Shown here piece after piece: positions 44,306 to 53,004 of a stretch of DNA of 64,000 nucleotides (the first letter of the stretch is position 1; each line of letters opens with the position of its first letter). The position numbers were made by a program, and so were the translations under genes. Source of the DNA: Janthinobacterium sp. 61 (lineage in GTDB: Bacteria; Pseudomonadota; Gammaproteobacteria; Burkholderiales; Burkholderiaceae_D); NCBI RefSeq assembly GCF_002846335.1, contig NZ_PJMQ01000001.1, positions 2,170,001 to 2,234,000 of the forward strand, read 5' to 3'. The notes under the pieces were generated by a model that saw only the letters and a program-made list of their open reading frames with translations, was not told the DNA's origin and searched no databases.

Positions 44306-47300
44306 ATGAGCTCCCTTTTCGACCACGAGATCATCAAACAGCTGCACAGCGGTGACCGTTCACGCGTTTACCGCGCCAGGGCTACCGATGGCACCACGCT
44401 GATCGTCAAGAAGCCCAATCAGCAGTTCCCTTCCTTCCAGCAGCTGGCACAATTCAAGCGCGAGTATGCGATCGCGCGCCGCTGCCGCCATCCTGGCGTG
44501 GTGCGTCCGCTTGCACTGCAGCTGCACGGAGGATGTTGGACGATGATCCAGGAAGATGCCGGTGGCCAGGCGCTCGACCAGGTTTTACGCACCCAGGTAG
44601 CGGCGCGCAGGACGACGGCGCAGCCGGCGCTGGCGCTGGACGATTTTTTCGACATCGCACTGCAACTGTGCGCGGCGCTGGAAGAGGTCCATCGTCATGG
44701 CGTGATCCACAAGGACATCAATCCATCCAATCTGGTGTGGAATGCCGATCGACGTCTGCTGCAACTGATCGATTTCGGCATCGCCTGTGAACTGCCATAC
44801 GAAAGCCATGGCATCGACAATCTCCAGTCACTGGAAGGTACGCTGCGCTACATGGCGCCGGAACAGACCGGGCGCATGAATCGGCGGGTCGACTGGCGCG
44901 CCGATTTCTACGCGCTCGGGGCCACATTGTACGAATTGCTGGTCGGCCAGGCGCCATTCGAGGCGGGCGACGAGATGGAACTCGTGCATTGCCACATTGC
45001 CCGCAGTCCGGACTGGTCGCACCCGGCGCTTGCCGGCTTGCCTGGCCAGCTGCTGCCGATCATCCAGCGCCTGCTGGAGAAAAATGCCGATCAACGCTAC
45101 CAGAGCTTGCAAGGCCTGCGCAGCGACCTCGAAGCATGCCGCGCAGACAAGCCGGCGCGGGCGCTCAAACTGTCCGATCACAACGGCCGCTTCCTTGTGC
45201 CACAAACGCTGCACGGGCGCGAGGATGCCATCGCAGCGCTGCTGGCGGCGTTTGAGCGCAGTGCGGCCGGCACCTGCGAGATGCTGCTGGTGGCCGGCCA
45301 TTCAGGCATAGGCAAGTCGGCGGTCGTCAACGAGGTGCAGAAGCCCATCATCGCCCGGCGCGGCTGTTTTTTGTCCGGTAAATTTGACCAACTCCAGCGC
45401 GACGTACCCTATGCCTCGCTGATCCAGGCCTTCCAGGGGCTGGTGCACCAGCTGCTCGGCCAGCCCGAGGAAACATTGAGGCAATGGTCCGGCAAACTGC
45501 GCGATGCCTTGGGCAGCGGCATGGGCGTGCTGGTCGAACTGATTCCCCAACTGGCCTTGATCGTCGGCCCCACCGATGCGACGCCCGCGTCGGCGCCGGC
45601 ACAGGCCCGGCTGCGCCTGGACCGCCTCTTCCCCCGCTTCGTTGAAGTATTCGCCTGCGCCGGGCATCCGCTGGTGCTGTTCCTCGACGACCTGCAATGG
45701 GCCGACGCGGCCACGCTGCGGATGATCGAACTGCTCATGGTGTCCTGCGACAAGAGCTGCATGCTGTTCATCGGCGCGTACCGCGACAACGAAGTGAGTG
45801 CCGCGCATCCGCTCACCGCCCTGCACGACAAGCTGCGCGCGCGCGGTGTGCGCCTGTCCACGCTGTTACTGAACCCACTGACCGAGCCGCAGCTTGCGCA
45901 AATAGTGTCGGCCACCGTGCGCGTGGCGGCCCCTGACTGCGCACCATTGACCCGCATTTGCTACCGCAAGACCGGCGGCAATCCATTTTTCCTCAATCAG
46001 TTCCTCGCTTCGCTCAATGAGACGGGCCATCTGCGCTACCGGGCCGACGACGATTGTTGGGACTGGGACATGCGCGCCATCGAACAGGCCAAGTACACCG
46101 ACAACGTAGTCGAGGTGCTGCTGGAGAAAATCCGCCGCCTTCCCACGGCAACCCAGCACCTGCTGCAACTGGCCGCCTCCAGCGGTAACCGCTTCACGCT
46201 CGACACGCTTGCACTGGCAGTGGAGCGCGCGCCGCGTCACACGCAGCAAGCCTTGTGGCCGGCGCTCCATGCAGGACTGATCCAGCCGCTCGACGAACGC
46301 TATAAATACGTCAATGGCGACACCCGCGCCGGCCAAAGCGGCGTCAAGTACCGGTTCCTGCACGACCGGGTGCAACAGGCAGCCTACCTGGTCGCCGATG
46401 CCAATGCCCGCACGGCCAACCATCTTCGCATCGGCCGCCTGCTCCTGCGTCATGCGACGCCGGAGCGTCAGGATGGCGCACTGTTTGAAATCGTTGAACA
46501 GCTCAACGCCGGTCGCGCGCTGATCGACGATGCGGGCGAGCGCGTGCATCTGGCGACGCTCAATCTGCAGGCCGGCGTCAAGGCACGGCGTTCTGCCGCG
46601 TTCCAGGCCACGCTGGAGCACATGCGAATTGGTCTGGGCCTGCTGCCGGCGGATGCATGGAGCGTCCACGCCGACCTCTGGCTCGACCTGCAGCTCGGCG
46701 CGGCCGAAGCGGCTTACCTGTGCGGGCAGTTCGATACCGCCGAGGCGATCTATCCACTCGTGCGCGCCCGCACTTCGAGCCCGCTGCTGCAGGTACGCTG
46801 CATTGCCATCCAGGCGCACCAGTATCAATTGCAGGGCCGCCTGCTCGACGCCATCGCCGTGCAGCGCGAAGGCCTGGCGCAGTTGAACATCGCCATACCG
46901 CACGATGTCGCGCACATGAAGGCGCACTTCGACGAAATCCTCGCCGACATCGGGCGCCTGCATGGCACGCAGACGCCCGACACGTTGCTGGAGGCCGGCG
47001 AAATGTGCGAGCCGGACGCGGTGGCCGCGATGCAGATGATGCAGGGCCTGTGGATGGCCAGCTATTATGCCGGCCAGCAGGACCTCAGCGCCCTGATGGT
47101 GGTATCGATGACGCGGCTGTCCATGCAGCGGGGGAACAGCGATTTCAGCGCCGTCGCCTATGTTGGCTACGCGATGATGCTAGCGCTGTACGGCGGCGAC
47201 GTGGCGCGCGGCTACGAATTCGGCGCGATGGCGCTGGCGCTAGCCAGGCGGCGTGCCAATCTGCAGACGCGCACACTCACGGGCCTGATGTTCGGTGCGC

Positions 47301-49348
47301 TCATCAGCCACTGGACGCGGCCCCTGCGCAGCTCCGACGCCCTGTACGAAGAAGCCTTTGCCTGGGCACTGGAAATCGCCGATTTCGTGCAGGTCGGCGT
47401 GGTGGTGGCCGTGCGCGCCACCGAGCGCATGATCCTCGGCGACTACCTGCCGCACCTGATGCACGACATAGAGCACGACCTGGCGCTGATGCGCGCCAAC
47501 GGCCAGCAGGCGATGGCCGACTGCTGCGTCGCCGCAGCGATCCAGCCGATCAAATGCCTGATGGGCAGCCTTGCCCATCAAACCAGCTACGATGATGCGA
47601 CGTTCAGCGAGGCGCGCTTCCTCGAACAATATGGCGGCTCGCAGCTGTACCGCGCCTACTATTTGCAAGGCAAGATCCGCAACGCCTACCTGTTCGACGG
47701 CGCCGACGCCGAACTGTTGGCGGGCCAGTTAGGCATCGTCACCCAGATCATGCGCGGCCAGGCCAAGGTTGTCGAATCGAGCTTCTACGCCGCGCTGATA
47801 TGGATCCGCGCCTTGCGGCGCGACCCGGAGCGCCCTGATGCAAACGATGTGCTGGCCGTGATCGACGCACTGCAGGCGCGCCTTGCCGGCTGGGCCACCG
47901 AGGGCTCGGACAATAGCAACGCCAAGCATCTGCTGGTGATGGCCGAAATGGCACGCTACCGGCACGATTTGCAGCTGGCCACGCGCCATTACCGGCAGGC
48001 GATCGACGCCGCCGGCCTGGCTGGCTACGTCAACGTGCAAGCGCTGGGCAATGAACTGTGCGGCGAATACTGGTGCGAGCAGGGCCACGCGCGCGTGGCC
48101 GCCGTATTCATCCAGGACGCCATGGCGCACTACGGCCAGTGGGGCGCGCAGGGCAAGGTGGAGCAACTGCGGGCACGCCACGCTGCGCTGCTGCCGAGGA
48201 TGGATGGCCGCGCCACGCTGTCGCATGTGGGCCCCAACACGCACGGCAGTTCCGCGCTCGACCTGGTGTCGCTGTTGAAAGCGGCGCAGATCCTGTCGAA
48301 CGAGGTCGGCTTGCGCAATGTCCTGACACGCCTGATTTCCATCGTGTGCGAAAACGCTGGCGGGCAAGTGGCGCGTCTGCTGCTGCTGTCAGAAGGCAGC
48401 TACCAGCTGGAGGCCAATATCGATGGCGATGGCGTCACCGTCCTGCAAGCGCGGCGGCTCGACCTGAATGCCGCCAGCGACCCGCAGTTCCCGCTGTCGC
48501 TGCTGCGCTATGTGATTCGCACTGGCGCGGAGGTGATCGAAGACAGTATCACAGGCGTCTCGCGCTTTGCCGCCGACCCGTACGTGCAGCTGCAGCGGCC
48601 GCGTGCCGTCATGTGCCTGCCGATACGGCACGGCGGCCAGATCGACGGCATCCTGTACTTCGAGAACCGGCTTGCAGAAGCCTCGTTCACGCAGGAGCGC
48701 GTCGCGTTCCTGCGCATGCTCGGTGTACAGGCGATGATCTCGATCTCCAGCGCCAGGCTGCATGACAGCCTGGAGCGGCGCGTTGCCGAACGCACGGAAC
48801 AGCTGGAAGACGCCAACCGCAAATTGGCAACCCTGTCCATCACCGACGGCTTGACCGGCCTGGCGAACCGGCGGCATTTCGACGACGTGCTGCGCAACGA
48901 ATGCGCACGTGCCACGCGCGTCGGCCAGCCGCTTGCCGTCATCATGCTCGATGTCGACTACTTCAAGCGCTTCAATGACCGGTACGGCCATCAGGCCGGT
49001 GACGCATGCCTGATCCGTGTCGCGCACGCGCTGGCGAGCGGCATGCGGCGCGCGGGCGACCTGACTGCGCGCTACGGCGGCGAAGAGTTTTCGATCGTGC
49101 TGCCGAACACCGGCGCGGACGAAGCGCGCCAGATCGGCGAAGCGCTGCGGCGCGCCATCGAAGAGCTGGGCATCTCCCATGAAAGCGCGGATGCGCAGCA
49201 GGTTACGATCAGCGTCGGCATCGCGATCCATTCGGCGCCGGGCGCCGCCGATCCGGATGCCCTGCTGCGCCTGGCCGATGCCGCGCTGTACCACGCCAAG
49301 GATGCGGGGCGCAATTGCGCGGTGCTCAAGGTGCTGCCGCCTTGCTGA
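44306..49348 (+). CDS. Ser/Thr kinase-like / AAA ATPase / GAF / GGDEF multidomain signalling protein
   Basis: The product has 1680 residues. Residues 1-275 form a protein-kinase domain (ATP Lys in TLIVKKPNQ; catalytic loop VIHKDINPSN with HKD for HRD; DFG at IDFGIA; MAPEQTG). Residues 300-620 form an AAA/STAND ATPase (Walker A GHSGIGKSAV; Walker B LVLFLDDLQWAD). A long helical repeat region follows (620-1300), then a GAF domain (about 1325-1480), a coiled linker (LERRVAERTEQLEDANRKLATL) and a GGDEF domain with GGEEF near 1591 and an RAGD I-site. Relatives with this front end usually finish with a histidine kinase; here a diguanylate cyclase replaces it. It should be a cytosolic integrator with c-di-GMP output. 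Confidence 0.93.
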   Translation: MSSLFDHEIIKQLHSGDRSRVYRARATDGTTLIVKKPNQQFPSFQQLAQFKREYAIARRCRHPGVVRPLALQLHGGCWTMIQEDAGGQALDQVLRTQVAARRTTAQPALALDDFFDIALQLCAALEEVHRHGVIHKDINPSNLVWNADRRLLQLIDFGIACELPYESHGIDNLQSLEGTLRYMAPEQTGRMNRRVDWRADFYALGATLYELLVGQAPFEAGDEMELVHCHIARSPDWSHPALAGLPGQLLPIIQRLLEKNADQRYQSLQGLRSDLEACRADKPARALKLSDHNGRFLVPQTLHGREDAIAALLAAFERSAAGTCEMLLVAGHSGIGKSAVVNEVQKPIIARRGCFLSGKFDQLQRDVPYASLIQAFQGLVHQLLGQPEETLRQWSGKLRDALGSGMGVLVELIPQLALIVGPTDATPASAPAQARLRLDRLFPRFVEVFACAGHPLVLFLDDLQWADAATLRMIELLMVSCDKSCMLFIGAYRDNEVSAAHPLTALHDKLRARGVRLSTLLLNPLTEPQLAQIVSATVRVAAPDCAPLTRICYRKTGGNPFFLNQFLASLNETGHLRYRADDDCWDWDMRAIEQAKYTDNVVEVLLEKIRRLPTATQHLLQLAASSGNRFTLDTLALAVERAPRHTQQALWPALHAGLIQPLDERYKYVNGDTRAGQSGVKYRFLHDRVQQAAYLVADANARTANHLRIGRLLLRHATPERQDGALFEIVEQLNAGRALIDDAGERVHLATLNLQAGVKARRSAAFQATLEHMRIGLGLLPADAWSVHADLWLDLQLGAAEAAYLCGQFDTAEAIYPLVRARTSSPLLQVRCIAIQAHQYQLQGRLLDAIAVQREGLAQLNIAIPHDVAHMKAHFDEILADIGRLHGTQTPDTLLEAGEMCEPDAVAAMQMMQGLWMASYYAGQQDLSALMVVSMTRLSMQRGNSDFSAVAYVGYAMMLALYGGDVARGYEFGAMALALARRRANLQTRTLTGLMFGALISHWTRPLRSSDALYEEAFAWALEIADFVQVGVVVAVRATERMILGDYLPHLMHDIEHDLALMRANGQQAMADCCVAAAIQPIKCLMGSLAHQTSYDDATFSEARFLEQYGGSQLYRAYYLQGKIRNAYLFDGADAELLAGQLGIVTQIMRGQAKVVESSFYAALIWIRALRRDPERPDANDVLAVIDALQARLAGWATEGSDNSNAKHLLVMAEMARYRHDLQLATRHYRQAIDAAGLAGYVNVQALGNELCGEYWCEQGHARVAAVFIQDAMAHYGQWGAQGKVEQLRARHAALLPRMDGRATLSHVGPNTHGSSALDLVSLLKAAQILSNEVGLRNVLTRLISIVCENAGGQVARLLLLSEGSYQLEANIDGDGVTVLQARRLDLNAASDPQFPLSLLRYVIRTGAEVIEDSITGVSRFAADPYVQLQRPRAVMCLPIRHGGQIDGILYFENRLAEASFTQERVAFLRMLGVQAMISISSARLHDSLERRVAERTEQLEDANRKLATLSITDGLTGLANRRHFDDVLRNECARATRVGQPLAVIMLDVDYFKRFNDRYGHQAGDACLIRVAHALASGMRRAGDLTARYGGEEFSIVLPNTGADEARQIGEALRRAIEELGISHESADAQQVTISVGIAIHSAPGAADPDALLRLADAALYHAKDAGRNCAVLKVLPPC

Positions 49349-49391
49349 TCAGCATGCGCCGCGCGCCGTGTCCACGGCGTGGGGCGGGTCC

Positions 49392-50891
49392 TCAATCGCT
49401 GCCGTGACTGTTCTCGCGCGCCTGGTCCCTCGCCACTTCCTTTGAGGCCAGGCCATTGAAGAACAGATTGAGCAGCACGGCTACGATGGCAGCCAGCAGG
49501 ATGCCACTGTGCAGTAACGGCGACAGGGCCTTGGGCATGTGCTGCGCGTATTGCTCGGCCACCAGCGGCAGCATGCCGAAGCCGATCGACAGGGCCACGA
49601 TGAACAGGTTGTTACGGTTGCTTTTGTAGTCGACGCCGGCCAGGATGCGGATGCCCGTGGCGGCGACCATGCCGAACATCACCAGCCCTGCCCCGCCCAG
49701 CACGAACGCCGGCACGGCTTCGGCCGTTTGCGCGATCTTCGGGATCACGCCCATGACCACCAGGATGATGCCGGCCGCGACACAAACCCAGCGGCTGCGC
49801 ACGCCCGTCACGCCCACCAGGCCCACGTTTTGCGAGAACGAGGTATACGGGAAGGTATTGAAGATGCCGCCGATGAGGGTGCCCAGGCCATCGACGCGCA
49901 AGCCGCGGCTGATATCGTCCTGCGTGATGCGCTTGTCCGTCATTTCGCCCAGCGCCAGGAACATGCCCAGCGATTCGATCATGACGACGATCATCACCAG
50001 ACTCATGGTCACGATGGCGACCACGTCGAAGGTAGGCATGCCGAACTGGAACGGCGTGACGATGGCGAAGGCCTTGGCGCTGGCCACCTTGGCGAAATCG
50101 GCCTTGCCCAATACAAACGACAGGGCCGTGCCGGCAATGATGCCGATCAATACCGCGATATTCGACAGGAAACCCCGGCCATACTTGGCCACCAGCAAGA
50201 TGACGGCCAGCACGAAGAAAGCGATACCCATATTATCCAGCGCACCGTAGCCGGGGTTGGCAATCAGGGGCACGGGACCGGCAGGCGCAGGCAAGCCGGC
50301 TGCCGTGGCAGCAGCGGCCATCTTGAGGAAGGCGGGATCGGCAATTTGCGCCATGGCGGGCGGCCCGCCCATGGCCCAGTTCACGCCCACGCGCATCAGC
50401 GACACGCCAATCACGGCGATGATGCTGCCAGTGACCACGGGCGGAAACAGGGCCAGCAGGCGGCTGATGAAGGGAGCGATCAGCATGGAGACGACGCCGG
50501 CGCCAATCACGGCGCCAAAGATGCCGGTGATCCCCAGGGTCGGGTTGTTCGCCATGGCCAGCATGGGACTGACGGCGGCAAAGGTCACGCCCATCATGAC
50601 GGGCAGGCGGATGCCGAAGTACTTGCCTATCCCCAGGGACTGGATCAGGGTCACCAGGCCGCAGCAGAACAGGTCGGCACTGATCAGTGCCGCCACCTGC
50701 TCGGGTGGCAGCTTGAGCGCGCGTCCGACAATCAGCGGTACGGCGATGGCGCCCGCATACATGACGAGCACATGCTGCAAGCCCAGGGTAAACAGCTTGC
50801 CGGCAGGCAGGATTTCATCGACGGGCGATGGCGCTACAGGCATGGTGCCGGGCACGCTGCGATGGATGGATTTCAGACGGGGAGTGGCCAT
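49392..50891 (-). CDS. NCS2-family purine (xanthine/uric acid) permease
   Basis: This 499-residue nucleobase:cation symporter-2 protein has fourteen hydrophobic spans. Family features are KLFTLGLQHVLVMYAGAIAVPLIVG (the QH motif), VMMGVTFAAVSPM, PPVVTGSIIAVIGVSLM, and the signature around VMIVVMIESLGMFLALGEMT, then TFPYTSFSQNVGLVGVTGVRSRWV. The Q/E pattern fits the xanthine/urate group. The upstream region contains a TGTATACA palindrome (51056-51063) that could be a regulator site. No purine riboswitch core is seen in the leader. Confidence 0.92.
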   Translation of the reverse strand: MATPRLKSIHRSVPGTMPVAPSPVDEILPAGKLFTLGLQHVLVMYAGAIAVPLIVGRALKLPPEQVAALISADLFCCGLVTLIQSLGIGKYFGIRLPVMMGVTFAAVSPMLAMANNPTLGITGIFGAVIGAGVVSMLIAPFISRLLALFPPVVTGSIIAVIGVSLMRVGVNWAMGGPPAMAQIADPAFLKMAAAATAAGLPAPAGPVPLIANPGYGALDNMGIAFFVLAVILLVAKYGRGFLSNIAVLIGIIAGTALSFVLGKADFAKVASAKAFAIVTPFQFGMPTFDVVAIVTMSLVMIVVMIESLGMFLALGEMTDKRITQDDISRGLRVDGLGTLIGGIFNTFPYTSFSQNVGLVGVTGVRSRWVCVAAGIILVVMGVIPKIAQTAEAVPAFVLGGAGLVMFGMVAATGIRILAGVDYKSNRNNLFIVALSIGFGMLPLVAEQYAQHMPKALSPLLHSGILLAAIVAVLLNLFFNGLASKEVARDQARENSHGSD

Positions 50892-51166
50892 TTACGCTCC
50901 ATTTCCTGGGTGACCGCAGCCCGGATGGGCGCAGGTGAAAGGGAAAAGCAAGAGAGAAACGGGACAACAGGAACACGATGGTGACCGATGATGCATGCGA
51001 AGCTCCTTGGATGGGACGACTCCAGCAAGCCATGCACGCTTCGTGCCAGGTAGTGTGTATACAGTTTATGGCGACAAACCAGCATGACTGAGCATGGTGC
51101 TTCCCCCTTCGCACCGATTTCAGGCGCGCCGCTTGGTCCATGCACTAAAAGAGGACGCCAGCGCCG

Positions 51167-51595
51167 TCAACGTCGCGCCCGCACCTCCTTGACGGCAGCG
51201 GCAGCGTCCGCCGCCAGTTCACCGATATCCTTGTCGCGGCGCCGGTCGAACCAGCGCACGCTGGCACTCACCAGCCACCACGCCGGCAAACCGACGAGCG
51301 CCATCAGCGGTGCGGCGATGAACAGGAAGCCCGTGGCCGGATCACAGCCATACAGCGCCGCCACCGTTTGCGCGCTGTCAAACAAGCCGGGCCACCACGC
51401 CAGCACCGCCGACACCAGGACGGGACCGGCAAAGGTGGCAATGATGATGCTGGAGCAAATACGGATGAGCGCCTCCTTGCAGTTGCGTGGCCACATGACC
51501 ATGAAGCTGAGCAAGGTGGCAAAGAAGGCGGCCAGCAAGGGGACGCCCAGCAGCTTGATCCAGGCAGCCCCTGCGGCGGTGATATCGATATGCAT
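51167..51595 (-). CDS. Small membrane protein, possibly phage-derived
   Basis: The 142-residue product has three hydrophobic spans (WIKLLGVPLLAAFFATLLSFMVMW, ICSSIIIATFAGPVLVSAVLAWW, FLFIAAPLMALVGLPAWWLV) and a charged C-terminal tail (RRRDKDIGELAADAAAAVKEVRARR). Similar three-span proteins occur among holin-adjacent prophage genes, but I cannot name the family. It sits near an S24-type repressor, which supports a phage origin. Confidence 0.6.
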   Translation of the reverse strand: MHIDITAAGAAWIKLLGVPLLAAFFATLLSFMVMWPRNCKEALIRICSSIIIATFAGPVLVSAVLAWWPGLFDSAQTVAALYGCDPATGFLFIAAPLMALVGLPAWWLVSASVRWFDRRRDKDIGELAADAAAAVKEVRARR

Positions 51596-51677
51596 GATGT
51601 GCTTTCAGTTGCGGCAAGAAAAAGCTGCGCTTGGCAGCTTGCTTGCTGTCATTCATTTGAGAAGGCCGCTTGCCACC

Positions 51678-52088
51678 CTAAGCTTGTGCCGGACCAAACA
51701 ACGCCGCCACCAGCGGATCGCGACGCGCCGCACCGCCTGGCCAGCAGGCCGTGCGGCGCACTTGCGGCGGCAGTTCGGCCCAGCCGTCAACGTCCTCGTC
51801 CTGTTCTCCCAGTGCGTACAGGGCGGGCCGCTGGCGCCCCGGCTCCGTGCAGTGGCGCTGCGCCAGGTGAATCTGTCCCATGCCGCACATGTAGCGCAAA
51901 TAGCGACTCATGGTGCCTGCATCGAGTCCCAGCAAGGCGGACAATTGCGCCGCGCTGGCCTGGCCCTGCTCTTGAATGTACTGCACGATGCGGGCGATAT
52001 GCAGCTGCGACTTCTTGTTGCGTGCCTGTAACTGGCGCCCCTGCCGCGGCACCGCCCTGCTTTCCACCAACTGACTGCTGTTCAACAT
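51678..52088 (-). CDS. Winged-helix DNA-binding protein, unknown
   Basis: The 136-residue product contains HIARIVQYIQEQGQASAAQLSALLGLDAGTMSRYLRYMCGMGQIHLAQRH, a clear winged helix-turn-helix of the kind found in replication or transcription control proteins. The start MLNSSQLV was chosen for GGGAGGTCAGGC before it. It is divergent from the S24 regulator; two TTTATCAA-type operator-like sites lie between the two genes, so it is probably regulated by that protein. Confidence 0.7.
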   Translation of the reverse strand: MLNSSQLVESRAVPRQGRQLQARNKKSQLHIARIVQYIQEQGQASAAQLSALLGLDAGTMSRYLRYMCGMGQIHLAQRHCTEPGRQRPALYALGEQDEDVDGWAELPPQVRRTACWPGGAARRDPLVAALFGPAQA

Positions 52089-52158
52089 TTGCCTGACCTC
52101 CCGTGGTGTCGCCAAGCCGCAAACGCTGTAGTGCGTTTGCGACAGGCAACGAGTGGAC

Positions 52159-52216
52159 TTTATCAATCGCTAATGTTAAAGTCAAGCATTTGGTAATTTA
52201 TCAAACGGTAAATTTC
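52159..52216. promoter_or_regulatory. Operator-like TTTATCAA repeats upstream of the S24 regulator
   Basis: TTTATCAATCGCTAA (52159-52173) and TTTATCAAACGGTAAATTTC (52197-52216) share the core TTTATCAA-N4-TAA. They lie between the divergent winged-helix gene and the S24 regulator gene. A third related site is found after the regulator gene. Autoregulation is inferred. Confidence 0.5.
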
Positions 52217-52237
52217 GGGTTTAATGTGGAGATGAAT

Positions 52238-52960
52238 ATGTATCAATACAGACGCGACCGCCTTCTGGCCCTGATCCGCGAGCACTACGACAACACGCGC
52301 AAGAAGATTTCCGACGTCAGCGGCTGGAGCGAGGCGCGCATCTCGCAAATCCTCTCGCCCACGTACCGCGAGGGACGCGCCTTCAGCGAAAAAATCGCGC
52401 GCAAGCTGGAAGCGGACTTGCAGTTGGACAGCATGTACTTCGACCAGGGCGCGGCGCCCGACCAGGCGGAACTGGCTGCGCGTGCCTTGGGCGCGCTGGG
52501 TGAGGCACAGCCGGTGGTGGTGGTCGATGGCGAAGATGCGCGCTTCTACCCGATCCGCAAGGTCAAATTGCGCCTGTCAGCCGGTATCACGGGCTTTGCG
52601 ATCGAGCCGGAAACGCACGACGGCAGCACCATCAGCGTGCCGCGCAGCTGGGTCGAGCGCAATGGCTACCACCCTGAAAAACTGGTGGCGATCAAGGTCA
52701 AGGGAGAGAGCATGGAGCCGGCCCTGTACGAGGACGATGTGGTGATCATCAATACGGCCGACAACCGGCCGGCCGACGGCATCGTGTTTGCCATCAATTA
52801 CGAAGGCGAACCCGTGGTCAAGCGCATGGCGCGCGATATCGGAGAATGGTGGCTGACGTCGGACAACCCGGACCAGCGAAAATACCACCGCAAGCTGTGC
52901 CGCGGCAATGAATGCCTGATCGTGGGCAGGGTCGTGCGCAAGGAAAGCGACCGGATTTGA
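52238..52960 (+). CDS. LexA/CI-like S24 peptidase-domain transcriptional regulator
   Basis: The product has 240 residues. The N-terminal DNA-binding part is YRRDRLLALIREHYDNTRKKISDVSGWSEARISQILSPTYREGRAFSEKIARKLE. The C-terminal S24 domain has the Ser in VKGESMEPALYEDDVVIIN and the Lys in YEGEPVVKRMARD. No LexA Ala-Gly cleavage pair is obvious in the linker. The second of two close ATGs was chosen because GGAG sits six bases before it. This is the usual form of prophage repressors retained in chromosomes. Operator-like repeats flank the gene on both sides. Confidence 0.9.
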   Translation: MYQYRRDRLLALIREHYDNTRKKISDVSGWSEARISQILSPTYREGRAFSEKIARKLEADLQLDSMYFDQGAAPDQAELAARALGALGEAQPVVVVDGEDARFYPIRKVKLRLSAGITGFAIEPETHDGSTISVPRSWVERNGYHPEKLVAIKVKGESMEPALYEDDVVIINTADNRPADGIVFAINYEGEPVVKRMARDIGEWWLTSDNPDQRKYHRKLCRGNECLIVGRVVRKESDRI

Positions 52961-52970
52961 GAACGAAGTG

Positions 52971-52988
52971 TATCAATTGATAAATTTC
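52971..52988. promoter_or_regulatory. Third TATCAA-type operator-like site, perfect palindrome
   Basis: TATCAATTGATA is a perfect 12-bp palindrome followed by AATTTC, matching the sites upstream of the S24 gene (TTTATCAA-N4-TAAATTTC). It lies 10 bases after the S24 stop and 17 bases before the prpE stop, between convergent genes. Confidence 0.5.
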
Positions 52989-53004
52989 GTTCTCGTCACG
53001 GAAC

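Noticed and set aside
50892..51166. Purine riboswitch upstream of the NCS2 permease
   Set aside because: The conserved purine aptamer loop sequences are not present in the leader.
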